Position numbers and translations under genes: made by a program
Notes under the pieces: model-generated
The model's input: only the letters and a program-made list of their open reading frames with translations
What the model was told of the DNA's origin: nothing
The model's database searches: none
Shown here: positions 27,480-36,852 of the stretch, in pieces
Layout: the number at the start of each line of letters is the position of its first letter
Numbering within the stretch: position 1 is the first letter of the stretch
DNA from: Flavobacterium sp. N3904
Lineage (GTDB): Bacteria; Bacteroidota; Bacteroidia; Flavobacteriales; Flavobacteriaceae
Assembly (NCBI RefSeq): GCF_025947305.1
Contig: NZ_CP110009.1
Location: 806,001 to 870,000 of the forward strand
Length of the DNA: 64,000 nt
Direction of reading: 5' to 3'

Positions 27480-28448
27480 ATGAAACTACATAAACTATTT
27501 TCCATCTTACTTGTTTTAATTGGCACCTCATCATTTGCTCAAGACATTACCGTTCATGATCCAGTAATGATCAAGCAAAAAGATACCTACTATTTATATT
27601 GCACCGGAAAAGGTATCAGCGCTTTCAGTTCGAAAGATTTAAAAAACTGGAATCCAGAACCCCAAATATTCAAAGAAAAACCTCTTTGGGTGGATGCAGT
27701 CGTTCCCAATTTCGACAATCACATTTGGGCACCGGACATTTCTTTTCACAACAACACTTATTATTTGTATTATTCGGTTTCCGCTTTCGCAAAAAACACT
27801 TCGGCGATTGGAGTGACGACCAACACCACTTTGGATCCAAAAGACCCAGCCTACAAATGGGTCGATCAGGGAATTGTCATTCAATCCATTCCCAACCGTG
27901 ATCTTTGGAACGCCATCGATCCCAATTTGACTTTCGACGAAAACAATACGCCTTGGCTGGCTTTCGGTTCTTTTTGGGAAGGTTTGAAAATGGTGAAACT
28001 GAATCCAGATTTAAAATCAATCGCACAACCGCAAGAATGGCGAACTATTGCCAAACGCAAAAGAACATTTGAACTAGCTGATTCCGATCCCGGCGATGGT
28101 GCGCTCGAAGCTCCTTTTGTATTTAAGAAAAACGATTATTATTACTTGTTCCTTTCGTGGGATTTGTGTTGTCGAGGCGAAAAAAGCACGTATAAAGTTG
28201 TGGTAGGAAGATCCAAAACCATAACAGGACCTTACGTTGACAAAGACGGAAAATTACTAACCGAAGGTGGAGGAACTTTGTTAATTCAGGGAGATAAAAA
28301 TTGGTACGGAGCTGGACACAACAGCACCTATACTTTTGATGGTAAAGATTATATCATATACCACGCTTATGACGCCAAACAAAATGGAAGACCGTTATTA
28401 CAAATAAAACAATTGCAATGGGATGCTGATTTATGGCCAACGCTGTAA
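27480..28448 (+). CDS. GH43 alpha-1,5-L-arabinanase/arabinosidase, periplasmic
   Basis: Propeller hydrolase (322 aa). The start at 27480 (MKLHKLFSILLVLIGTSSFAQ) gives a clean Sec signal; another ATG lies 18 bases upstream. Catalytic acids are in VHDPVMIKQKDTYYLY, WNAIDPNLTFDEN and LEAPFVFKKNDYYYLF. SWDLCCRGEKSTYKVVVGRS and ITGPYVDKDGKLL are characteristic of arabinanases. Without a lipobox it probably trims imported oligosaccharides in the periplasm. The 5' flank (27373-27461) carries AGATTGGAGAAGGCAGATTG-like repeats rather than an obvious promoter. Confidence 0.9.
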   Translation: MKLHKLFSILLVLIGTSSFAQDITVHDPVMIKQKDTYYLYCTGKGISAFSSKDLKNWNPEPQIFKEKPLWVDAVVPNFDNHIWAPDISFHNNTYYLYYSVSAFAKNTSAIGVTTNTTLDPKDPAYKWVDQGIVIQSIPNRDLWNAIDPNLTFDENNTPWLAFGSFWEGLKMVKLNPDLKSIAQPQEWRTIAKRKRTFELADSDPGDGALEAPFVFKKNDYYYLFLSWDLCCRGEKSTYKVVVGRSKTITGPYVDKDGKLLTEGGGTLLIQGDKNWYGAGHNSTYTFDGKDYIIYHAYDAKQNGRPLLQIKQLQWDADLWPTL

Positions 28449-28468
28449 AAAAATTTAATTTATTTTAA

Positions 28469-28502
28469 AAATGTATATTACACACTTATTTTATTTATCT
28501 TG
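28469..28502 (+). promoter_or_regulatory. AraR box before GH127
   Basis: AAATGT-N7-ACACTT at 28469-28487, followed by a weak -7-like TATCTTGC at 28495-28502. The box is upstream of, rather than downstream of, the presumed -7, unlike at transketolase and susC. It marks an internal start for GH127 and perhaps the genes after it. Confidence 0.6.
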
Positions 28503-28525
28503 CAACTCGTTAATAAAAAACGTTG

Positions 28526-30490
28526 ATGAAAATATTTAATTTAAAAAGCCACACATTAATTCTGATAGCTTCATTTTCGCTTTCAAGCACAATGAATGCT
28601 CAGAATAGTGCAAATAAAACCGCTGGATATCCAATTTCTGCAGTTAACATTCAAAATGTAAAACTAACGGATAACTTTTGGTTACCTATTATCAAAAGAG
28701 TTCAGGAAAAAACCATCGAATATGCCATTCATAAATGTGAGGAAGAAGGTCGTTTGGATAATTTCCTGATTGCAGGCGGAAAGATGAAAGGCGAAGTGAA
28801 AGGGCAAATGCCTTTTGACGACACCGATATATACAAAATTATAGAAGGCGCTTCGAATACCCTGATAAGTGAGCCCAACCCAAAACTAGAAAAATTATTG
28901 GATTCCCTTATAGGCATTATCAAAGTGGGTCAGGAAAAAGACGGTTATTTGACCACTTGGCGAACCATCAATCCAGCCAAACCACCAGCACCGTGGGTTC
29001 CCGTTATAGAGGGAAAACGTTGGGAATCCTTGCAAATAAGCCATGAATTGTACAACTCAGGCCATATGATAGAAGCGGCAGTAGTGCATTATGAAGCAAC
29101 AGGAAAAAGAAACTTTTTGGATATTGCCATCAAAAACGCCAATCTATTAGTTCTAACTTTTGGAGATAATCCGGAGCAAGTTCATGGTGTTCCTGGCCAT
29201 CAAATTGTCGAAACGGGTTTGGTGAATCTCTATCGAATAACCAATAATAAAGCCTATTTGCAATTGGCCAAATATTTTCTAGACAACCGCGGAAATCCAA
29301 AAAACCATAAACTATACGGTGCTTATGCACAAGATGACATTCCGGTTATCCAACAAAAAGAAGCAGTGGGTCATGCCGTAAGAGCCGTTTATATGTATTC
29401 TGGAATGACAGATATTGCCGCAATATACAACGACAAAAATTATCTCGATGCCGTAAACGCTCTATGGACCAATATGGTCAACAAAAAAATGTACATCACT
29501 GGTGGCATTGGTGCTGTACATGATGGTGAAGCCTTTGGAGCAAACTATGAATTACCCAACCTAACGGCTTACAACGAAACTTGTGCCGCCATTGGCGATG
29601 TCTATTGGAACCACAGACTGCACAATATGACTGGAAATTCTGGTTATTTTGATGTAATTGAACGCTCTTTATACAACGGATTAATATCTGGAATTTCATT
29701 AGACGGAAAACAATTTTTTTATCCAAATGCACTAGAATCCGATGGTATTTACAAAAACAACAGAGGTTCTTGCACCCGCCAATCGTGGTTTGACTGTTCC
29801 TGTTGCCCAACAAACTTGATTCGTTTTATCCCTTCAATTCCGGGATTGATTTATTCTACAAGCAAAAATGTTCTTTATGTGAATTTATATGCTTCGAATA
29901 CTGCAAAAATTTCTTTGGACAAAACAGAATTGGAAGTTTCTCAACAAACCAATTATCCTTGGGATGGCAAAGTTGTTTTGACAGTTTCTCCAAAAAAAGA
30001 AAGCGAATTCACTATCAAGTTAAGGATTCCAGGCTGGGCCAAAAATCAAGTCTTGCCCGGAGATTTATACAGTTATGCAACTCCCGCTTCCGCAAAAGTT
30101 ACGCTGACGATAAACGGAAAACCTTTCGATTACAAAGAAGATAACGGATACATCACCATCAGCCGAAACTGGAAAAAAGGTGACATCATAAACCTGAATT
30201 TTCCAATGGAAGTAAAAGAAGTGGTAACCAATACAAAAGTGGAAGGCAACATCGGGAAAGTAGCTTTGGAATATGGACCGATTGTGTATGCTATCGAAGA
30301 AATTGACAATCCAGCCAACTTTGATAAAATCACCATCAATGCCAATGACACTTTCAAAGTAACTAAAGAAGATAATCTTTTAGAAGGAGTAAATACCATC
30401 CAAACGTCACAACTAAAAGCCATTCCTTATTACTCCTGGTCGAACAGAGGCGTTGGAAAAATGAAAGTTTGGATAGAATTGAAAAAATAA
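28526..30490 (+). CDS. GH127 beta-L-arabinofuranosidase, periplasmic
   Basis: A 654-aa (alpha/alpha)6-barrel enzyme that removes beta-L-arabinofuranose. The ATG at 28526 is preferred over the TTG before it. A Sec signal ends near MNAQ. The zinc-cysteine site known from Bifidobacterium HypBA1 is present: YNETCAAIG supplies the acid/base Glu and one Cys, and SCTRQSWFDCSCCPTN supplies the remaining Cys residues, including the presumed nucleophile. The C-terminal beta-sandwich contains LRIPGWAKN. Beta-linked arabinose is not part of simple alpha-1,5-arabinan, so this gene suggests that decorated arabinans or plant glycoprotein glycans are also used. An AraR box lies 39 bp upstream. Confidence 0.92.
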   Translation: MKIFNLKSHTLILIASFSLSSTMNAQNSANKTAGYPISAVNIQNVKLTDNFWLPIIKRVQEKTIEYAIHKCEEEGRLDNFLIAGGKMKGEVKGQMPFDDTDIYKIIEGASNTLISEPNPKLEKLLDSLIGIIKVGQEKDGYLTTWRTINPAKPPAPWVPVIEGKRWESLQISHELYNSGHMIEAAVVHYEATGKRNFLDIAIKNANLLVLTFGDNPEQVHGVPGHQIVETGLVNLYRITNNKAYLQLAKYFLDNRGNPKNHKLYGAYAQDDIPVIQQKEAVGHAVRAVYMYSGMTDIAAIYNDKNYLDAVNALWTNMVNKKMYITGGIGAVHDGEAFGANYELPNLTAYNETCAAIGDVYWNHRLHNMTGNSGYFDVIERSLYNGLISGISLDGKQFFYPNALESDGIYKNNRGSCTRQSWFDCSCCPTNLIRFIPSIPGLIYSTSKNVLYVNLYASNTAKISLDKTELEVSQQTNYPWDGKVVLTVSPKKESEFTIKLRIPGWAKNQVLPGDLYSYATPASAKVTLTINGKPFDYKEDNGYITISRNWKKGDIINLNFPMEVKEVVTNTKVEGNIGKVALEYGPIVYAIEEIDNPANFDKITINANDTFKVTKEDNLLEGVNTIQTSQLKAIPYYSWSNRGVGKMKVWIELKK

Positions 30491-30546
30491 AAGAGATGAT
30501 AGACTGAGAGATAATAGAATATAGACACTGTAATAGCACAATTATT

Positions 30547-30600
30547 AAAGTTTAAAACTCAATGCAACAACTTGAAACTTTTAAACTTTAAACTTTAAAC
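30547..30600. repeat. TTTAAACTTTAAAC repeats
   Basis: The gap before GH51 contains AAAGTTTAAAACTC, then CTTTTAAACTTTAAACTTTAAAC. The same motif family fills the gap at 35,060-35,140 before araA. No gene or clear promoter is visible. Confidence 0.55.
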
Positions 30601-30608
30601 AAAAAAAT

Positions 30609-32594
30609 ATGAAATCAAATTTAATCACCAAAATAACCCTTTGCGGTCTATTATTAAACGGCATTTACGCCAATGCACAAAAGACGACTCTGGAAGTAAA
30701 CACCAGTAAAACCATTACCAAAATTCAGCCAACAATGTATGGAATCTTTTTTGAAGATATCAACTTTGCTGCCGATGGGGGTTTGTACGCCGAAATGGTA
30801 AAAAACCGCTCATTTGAATTTGATGACCCTTTAATGGGGTGGAATCAGCCAAAAAGCGACAAACATAATTTTAATACCGAATCTGGAATTGCTGTTCCTG
30901 TTCAATTTTCAAAAAAAGGGAACAATCATAATTATTGCCGAATTACGGTAAAAGATGCTAAAGGCTATGAAATCATCAATGAAGGTTTCAGAGGAATGGG
31001 AATTAAAAGCGGAGCAAAATACAATTTGACTCTAAAAGCATCCAAAGAAGCAGGAAATATTTCCAAAATAATTATTCAATTCATTGGAAAAGATAATAAA
31101 GTTTTAAGCGAAACGAGCATTGTTCCTACTGCTTCAGATTGGAAAGAATATACCGCTCAGCTTACTCCAACAGCTACAGAAGCAAAAGCAAAATTGCGTT
31201 TTACTTTTGAAGGAACAGGAACTATTGATTTGGATATGATTTCATTATTCCCGAAAGACACTTGGAACAATAGAAAAAATGGTCTTCGCAAAGATTTAGT
31301 ACAATTACTATATGATATGAAACCTGGCTTTTTACGTTTTCCAGGTGGCTGTATTGTTGAGGGAAGAACTTTGGCACAACGTTACCAATGGAAAAAAACA
31401 GTTGGAGAAGTTGATAATAGAGAAAGCTTAGTTAACCGCTGGAATACAGAGTTTGCACACAAACCAACACCCGATTATTTTCAGTCTTTTGGTTTAGGAT
31501 TTTTTGAATATTTTCAATTATCAGAAGATATCGGAGCTAGTCCATTACCAATTTTAAGTTGTGGAATGGCTTGTCAGTTCAATACAGGCGAAATGGTTCC
31601 TATGGATCAATTGGATCCTTATGTGCAGGATGCGATTGACTTAATTGAATTTGCCAACGGAAGCGTAGATACTCCGTGGGGAAAAGTTCGTTCGGATATG
31701 GGTCACCCAAAACCGTTCAATTTGAAATTTATTGGAGTAGGAAACGAACAATGGGGAACAGATTATATCGAGCGTTATAAAGTGTTTGAAAAAGCAATCA
31801 AAGCAAAACATCCAGAAATTACAATTGTTTCAGGAAGCGGACCATTTCCAGAAGGAGATTATTTTGAGTATGCACAATCGGAACTTAAAAAATTGAATGC
31901 CGAAATCATAGATGAACATTATTATAAAGAACCAAAATGGTTTAGAGAAAACGCAACTCGTTACGACAATTATGACCGTAAAGGGCCAAAAATTTTCGCA
32001 GGTGAATATGCCGCACAATCGGTAGCCATTGCAAGTCCAGATAACAAAAACAGTTGGGAATGTGCTTTTTCTGAAGCCGCTTTTATGACCGGAATGGAAC
32101 GCAACGCTGAAGTAGTTCATCTTACTTCGTATGCTCCTTTATTTGCTCACGAAGAAGGTTGGCAATGGACACCGGATATGATTTGGTTTAATAATTTAGA
32201 GTCCTTTGGAACACCAAATTATTATGTGCAAAAATTATTCGCTAACAATAAAGGAACTGATTTATTATCCATCACCAAAGATGGAAAAGCAGTTACTGGT
32301 CAAAACGATTTGTTTGCATCGGCAGTGAAAGATGTAAATACTAAAGAAGTAATTGTAAAACTGGTTAATACTTCAGCAAAAGCGCAGGACATTACAGTTG
32401 ATTTAAAAGGAAGCAAACTCCAATCAAAAGGAACCGTTATTACGCTTACAAGCCCAAATACTAATGACGAAAACTCATTTGCTTCGCCTAAGAAAATCAG
32501 CCCGAAAGAAAACGAATATATCTTGAAAAGTGAGAAAGCCCAATTGAGTGTTCCAGCCTATTCTGTAACTGTTTTGAAGTTGAAAATGAAATAG
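30609..32594 (+). CDS. GH51 alpha-L-arabinofuranosidase with inserted carbohydrate-binding-like domain
   Basis: Long-form GH51 enzyme (661 aa) with a Sec signal ending at NANAQ. After TMYGIFFEDINFAADGGLYAEMVKNRSFEF the sequence enters a beta-sandwich of about 130 residues (YCRITVKDAKGYEIINEGF...FTFEGTGTIDLDMISLFP) resembling a carbohydrate-binding module. The barrel has LRFPGGCIVEGRTL, the acid/base Glu in GVGNEQWGTDY and the nucleophile Glu in FAGEYAAQS. The C-terminal sandwich ends SVPAYSVTVLKLKMK. Long GH51 enzymes often act on branched arabinan or arabinoxylan; which applies here is not visible. It ends 20 bp before the AraR box of araB. Confidence 0.92.
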   Translation: MKSNLITKITLCGLLLNGIYANAQKTTLEVNTSKTITKIQPTMYGIFFEDINFAADGGLYAEMVKNRSFEFDDPLMGWNQPKSDKHNFNTESGIAVPVQFSKKGNNHNYCRITVKDAKGYEIINEGFRGMGIKSGAKYNLTLKASKEAGNISKIIIQFIGKDNKVLSETSIVPTASDWKEYTAQLTPTATEAKAKLRFTFEGTGTIDLDMISLFPKDTWNNRKNGLRKDLVQLLYDMKPGFLRFPGGCIVEGRTLAQRYQWKKTVGEVDNRESLVNRWNTEFAHKPTPDYFQSFGLGFFEYFQLSEDIGASPLPILSCGMACQFNTGEMVPMDQLDPYVQDAIDLIEFANGSVDTPWGKVRSDMGHPKPFNLKFIGVGNEQWGTDYIERYKVFEKAIKAKHPEITIVSGSGPFPEGDYFEYAQSELKKLNAEIIDEHYYKEPKWFRENATRYDNYDRKGPKIFAGEYAAQSVAIASPDNKNSWECAFSEAAFMTGMERNAEVVHLTSYAPLFAHEEGWQWTPDMIWFNNLESFGTPNYYVQKLFANNKGTDLLSITKDGKAVTGQNDLFASAVKDVNTKEVIVKLVNTSAKAQDITVDLKGSKLQSKGTVITLTSPNTNDENSFASPKKISPKENEYILKSEKAQLSVPAYSVTVLKLKMK

Positions 32595-32613
32595 TTTCAA
32601 CATAAAATAAATT

Positions 32614-32656
32614 AAGTGTTTTTTATACACTTATTAAATAATTATATATATATTTG
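32614..32656 (+). promoter_or_regulatory. araB promoter with AraR box
   Basis: AAGTGT-N7-ACACTT at 32614-32632 is a perfect inverted repeat and one of the two strongest boxes. A consensus -7 TATATTTG follows at 32649-32656, 23 bases before the araB start. The box covers the -33 region, so binding would block polymerase entry. Confidence 0.75.
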
Positions 32657-32678
32657 TACTTATATAAAAAGATTTGTG

Positions 32679-34370
32679 ATGAAAAATTATGTGATAGGAT
32701 TAGATTATGGCTCAGATTCTGTTCGTGCAGTATTGATAGACACTGAAAATGGACAGGAATTAGCGTCAAGCGTTTGTGATTACAAGCGATGGGCAACTAA
32801 AGAATATTGTAATGCCTCAATAAACCAGTTTCGTCAACATCCTTTGGATCACATCGAAGGATTGGAAACTACCATAAAATATGTAGTTGAAAATAGTAAA
32901 GTAGATCCTTCGCTTATACGAAGCATTTGTATCGACACTACAGGATCTTCACCAGTTCCGGTTGCCGAAGATGGAACTCCATTGGCACTGACCAAAGGTT
33001 TCGAAAACAATCCAAATGCCATGATGGTCTTATGGAAAGATCACACCGCCATAAACGAAGCAAACGAAATCAATGAATTGGCAGCCAACTGGGGCGGAGA
33101 AAATTTTACTAAATATGAAGGGGGAATCTATTCATCGGAATGGTTTTGGGCCAAAATCCTTCACGTTGCCAGACAGGACGAAGCCGTAAAAAAAGCTGCT
33201 CATACTTGGATGGAACACTGCGACTTAATGACGTATTTGTTGATTGACAATAAAGATTTGAAATCATTCAAAAGAAGTCGTTGCGCCGCGGGACATAAAG
33301 CGATGTGGCACGAAGACTGGAATGGTTTACCACCAGAAGAATTTTTAGGACAATTAGATCCATATCTAGCTACACTTCGAGGAAAATTATATAATGAAAC
33401 TTATACATCTGATTTAGTTGCAGGTAATTTAAGTCAAGAATGGGCAACTCGATTGGGACTTTCAACCAATACAGTTATTGCAGTAGGAACTTTTGATGCA
33501 CATTCAGGTGCGGTGGGAGCCAAAATTGACGAGCATACTTTGGTACGCGTAATGGGAACCTCAACTTGTGATATTATTGTGGATACCAAAGAATCTATCG
33601 GAACAAAAACGGTTCGCGGAATCTGCGGACAAGTTGACGGATCGGTAATTCCAGGATTCATTGGTCTGGAAGCGGGACAATCTGCTTTTGGAGATTTATT
33701 GGCTTGGTACAAAGAATTATTGTTATGGCCAACAGATAATTTATTAGCCTCTTCTACTCTATTGAATGAAGAACAAAAAGCACATTTGAAAGCGGAAATC
33801 AGCGACAATCTAATCAAACAATTAACTGCTGAAGCTGAAAAAATTCCGTTATCAGAAAGTATACCAGTTGCCTTAGACTGGATTAACGGGCGACGAACTC
33901 CAGACGCCAATCAAGAACTAAAAAGCGCCATCGCAAACTTATCTTTAGGAACAAAAGCACCGCATGTATTCAAATCATTGGTAAATGCGATTTGTTTTGG
34001 ATCTAAAAAAATTGTAGATCGTTTTGAAGAAGAAGGTGTTCGAATTGATACCGTGATTGGTATTGGTGGTGTGGCTCGTAAATCACCATTTATCATGCAA
34101 ACTTTGGCCAATGTATTGAACAAACCAATCAAAGTAGCTTTATCAGATCAGGCCCCTGCATTGGGAGCTGCTATTTATGCAGCAGTCGCAGCCGGGATTT
34201 ATCCAAACGTAATTGAAGCGGCTCAAAAAATGGGAAGTCCCTTTGAAAGCGAATATAATCCACAGCTTGACAAAGTAGCCGCCTATAACAAGTTGCTTTT
34301 GGCATATGATCAATTAAGTGCTTATGCAGATCCATCCATCAAAAAACAACAACATGAGCTCTATATATAA
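32679..34370 (+). CDS. araB: Ribulokinase
   Basis: FGGY-family kinase that phosphorylates L-ribulose to L-ribulose 5-phosphate (563 aa, the family norm). The frame is open from 32616, but the start at 32679 (MKNYVIGLDYGSDSVRAVLIDT) matches the known N-terminus and lies after the -7 box. Other signatures are ICIDTTGSSPVPV, WKDHTA, GTFDAHSGAVGA and GTSTCDI. The C-terminal FGGY half has IGGVARKSPFIMQTLANVL. Its last 17 bases overlap araD, implying translational coupling. An AraR box controls the araBDA block. Confidence 0.95.
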   Translation: MKNYVIGLDYGSDSVRAVLIDTENGQELASSVCDYKRWATKEYCNASINQFRQHPLDHIEGLETTIKYVVENSKVDPSLIRSICIDTTGSSPVPVAEDGTPLALTKGFENNPNAMMVLWKDHTAINEANEINELAANWGGENFTKYEGGIYSSEWFWAKILHVARQDEAVKKAAHTWMEHCDLMTYLLIDNKDLKSFKRSRCAAGHKAMWHEDWNGLPPEEFLGQLDPYLATLRGKLYNETYTSDLVAGNLSQEWATRLGLSTNTVIAVGTFDAHSGAVGAKIDEHTLVRVMGTSTCDIIVDTKESIGTKTVRGICGQVDGSVIPGFIGLEAGQSAFGDLLAWYKELLLWPTDNLLASSTLLNEEQKAHLKAEISDNLIKQLTAEAEKIPLSESIPVALDWINGRRTPDANQELKSAIANLSLGTKAPHVFKSLVNAICFGSKKIVDRFEEEGVRIDTVIGIGGVARKSPFIMQTLANVLNKPIKVALSDQAPALGAAIYAAVAAGIYPNVIEAAQKMGSPFESEYNPQLDKVAAYNKLLLAYDQLSAYADPSIKKQQHELYI

Positions 34371-35055
34371 AGATTTAAAGCAAGAATGCTACGAAGCGAA
34401 TATGCAGTTGAATGCATTGAATTTGGTAGTCTACACTTTTGGAAATGTGAGTGCCGTTGACCGAAAAAATGGTGTTTTTGCCATTAAACCAAGCGGTATT
34501 CCTTACGAAGACCTAAAACCGGAAGATATTGTTATTGTTGATTTTGACAATAACATCATTGAAGGAAGTATGCGCCCTTCTTCGGACACCAAAACACACG
34601 CATATCTATACAAAAACTGGCCAAACATTGGTGGTGTCGCACATACTCATGCGACCTATTCAGTAGCTTGGGCACAATCACAAAGAGACATTCCGATTTT
34701 TGGAACCACCCATGCCGATCACCTAACCTCCGATATCCCCTGCGCTGCCCCAATGAATGACAGCTTAATCGAAGGAAATTACGAGCATAATACGGGTATC
34801 CAAATTTTGGATTGTTTTAAAGAAAAAAACCTTTCCTACGAAGAAGTCGAAATGATTCTGATAGGAAACCACGGGCCTTTTGCTTGGGGAAAAAATGCTG
34901 CTAAAGCAGTTTACAACAGTAAAGTACTGGAAGTTGTAGCAGAGATGGCGTACCTGACTTTGCAAATAAATCCTAATGCACCTAGATTGAAGGATTCTTT
35001 GATCAAAAAACATTACGAACGCAAGCACGGAAAAGATTCGTATTACGGACAGTAA
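34354..35055 (+). CDS. araD: L-ribulose-5-phosphate 4-epimerase
   Basis: Class II aldolase-type metal enzyme (233 aa) converting L-ribulose 5-phosphate to D-xylulose 5-phosphate. The start at 34354 (MSSIYKDLKQECYEAN) agrees with family N-termini; an upstream ATG at 34318 lies inside araB and is unlikely. The zinc ligands are visible in VAHTHATYSVAWAQ and IGNHGPFAWG, and FGNVSAVDR is the phosphate-binding region. The product feeds the transketolase at 13,092. Confidence 0.94.
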   Translation: MSSIYKDLKQECYEANMQLNALNLVVYTFGNVSAVDRKNGVFAIKPSGIPYEDLKPEDIVIVDFDNNIIEGSMRPSSDTKTHAYLYKNWPNIGGVAHTHATYSVAWAQSQRDIPIFGTTHADHLTSDIPCAAPMNDSLIEGNYEHNTGIQILDCFKEKNLSYEEVEMILIGNHGPFAWGKNAAKAVYNSKVLEVVAEMAYLTLQINPNAPRLKDSLIKKHYERKHGKDSYYGQ

Positions 35056-35149
35056 TTTTAGTTTAAGGTTTCTTTGGTTTAAAGTTGTTTAAACTAAAAC
35101 GAACCTTTAAACAATTTTAAACTTTAAACAATTTTAAAAAAATAGTATA

Positions 35150-36658
35150 ATGATAGATATATCTCAAAAAGAAATTTGGTTTGTAGTAGGAAGCCAAGAA
35201 TTATACGGTGAAGAAACATTAAGAAAAGTAGCCGAGCATTCTCAAATAATAGCAGAAGGATTGGATGCATCCTCAAAATTACCAGTGAAATTGGTATACA
35301 AAGATGTAGTAAAATCGCCTGCTCAAATCATGAATGTATGTTTGGAAGCGAATTCCAACAAAAACTGTATTGGTATCGTAGCTTGGATGCACACTTTTTC
35401 ACCAGCCAAAATGTGGATTCGTGGTTTAAGCATTTTGAATAAACCATTATGTCACTTACATACACAATTCAACGCCGAAATTCCTTGGGCTTCAATCGAC
35501 ATGGACTTCATGAACTTGAACCAATCGGCTCATGGCGACAGAGAATTTGGTTTTATCATGTCCAGAATGCGCAAAAAACGCAAAGTGATTGTAGGACACT
35601 GGGAAGACGAACGCGTTCAAACCAAAATAGGAAACTGGACAAGAGTGGCGCTAGGCTGGAATGAACTTCAAAACCTAAAAGTAGCCCGTATTGGTGACAA
35701 TATGCGTGAAGTTGCTGTTACCGAAGGAGATAAAGTAGAAGCTCAAATTCGTTTTGGAGTTTCTGTCAATGGATATGATTCTTCGGATGTGACCAAACAT
35801 ATCGAGAAAGTAACCGACAAACAATTGAACGATTTATTGGCTGTTTATGAAGCTTCTTATAATTTGACTCCATCATTGAAAGAAGGCGGAGCGCAAAGAC
35901 AATCATTGGCAGATGCTGCAAAAATTGAATTGGGACTGAGAGCTTTCTTGGAAGAAGGGGCTTTTGGAGCATTTACCGATACTTTTGAAAATTTAGGCGC
36001 CTGGAAACAACTACCTGGAATAGCAACCCAACGTTTGATGGCCGATGGTTATGGTTTTGGTGGAGAAGGAGATTGGAAAACAGCTGCAATGGTTAGAGCC
36101 TTGAAAGTAATGAATGTGGGACTTGAAGGAGGAACTTCGTTCATGGAAGATTATACATATCACTTTACTCCTCAAAAATCATACGTTTTGGGATCGCACA
36201 TGCTGGAAATTTGTCCATCTATCGCTGATGGAAAACCAAATTGCGAAGTACATCCATTAGGAATTGGTGGAAAAGAAGATCCAGCTCGTTTGGTGTTTAA
36301 TTCACCTGCCGGTGATGCAATCAACGTATCTTTGGTAGATATGGGAACCCGTTTCAGATTAATTGTAAACGAAGTAACAGCAGTAAAACCAATGGCTGAA
36401 TTGCCTAAACTTCCGGTAGCGCGTGTATTGTGGGATTGCAAACCAAACCTTGATATTGCAGCTACGGCTTGGATTCTTGCCGGTGGTGCACATCATACCG
36501 TTTACAGCCAAGCAGTAACTACTGAATTTATGGAAGATTTTGCAGATATTGCAGGTATTGAATTGTTGGTAATCGATGCAGATACGACCATCCGTAATTT
36601 CAAAGATACAATCAATGCAAATGAAGCGTATTTTCATTTGTTTCAACATGGTTTGTAA
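35150..36658 (+). CDS. araA: L-arabinose isomerase
   Basis: Converts L-arabinose to L-ribulose in the cytoplasm (502 aa, standard length). [17 protein letters not shown] is the typical N-terminus. Metal-site segments include [29 protein letters not shown] and [10 protein letters not shown]. It follows araD after a 94-bp gap filled with TTTAAA-type repeats, without its own AraR box, so it is probably transcribed from the araB promoter. The downstream hairpin at 36,714 would end this transcript. Confidence 0.95.
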   Translation: MIDISQKEIWFVVGSQELYGEETLRKVAEHSQIIAEGLDASSKLPVKLVYKDVVKSPAQIMNVCLEANSNKNCIGIVAWMHTFSPAKMWIRGLSILNKPLCHLHTQFNAEIPWASIDMDFMNLNQSAHGDREFGFIMSRMRKKRKVIVGHWEDERVQTKIGNWTRVALGWNELQNLKVARIGDNMREVAVTEGDKVEAQIRFGVSVNGYDSSDVTKHIEKVTDKQLNDLLAVYEASYNLTPSLKEGGAQRQSLADAAKIELGLRAFLEEGAFGAFTDTFENLGAWKQLPGIATQRLMADGYGFGGEGDWKTAAMVRALKVMNVGLEGGTSFMEDYTYHFTPQKSYVLGSHMLEICPSIADGKPNCEVHPLGIGGKEDPARLVFNSPAGDAINVSLVDMGTRFRLIVNEVTAVKPMAELPKLPVARVLWDCKPNLDIAATAWILAGGAHHTVYSQAVTTEFMEDFADIAGIELLVIDADTTIRNFKDTINANEAYFHLFQHGL

Positions 36659-36713
36659 TAACTAAAAAATATGTAGGTTAGCACTGCTCGCGTGAGTGAT
36701 GGCAGTGGAGCTC

Positions 36714-36761
36714 TTTTTTATTAATTGCACCGCCTTTAAAGGTGGTGCAATTAATAAAAAA
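36714..36761. terminator. Long hairpin after araA
   Basis: Arms of 21 bases (TTTTTTATTAATTGCACCGCC and its complement, one G-T mismatch) enclose TTTAAA and end in A/T runs, so it can work in either direction. It lies inside a GC-rich stretch (36,680-36,815) with CGTGAGTGATGGCAGTGGAG and CGACCCGACC that looks like a dispersed intergenic element. Confidence 0.65.
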
Positions 36762-36852
36762 AGCGGGAACGTACAGCACGACCCGACCTTTTTCGGGAGG
36801 GACACGCCCAAAAGAATAATAGCATTGTTTATAGAATTAAAAAACCAAACCT

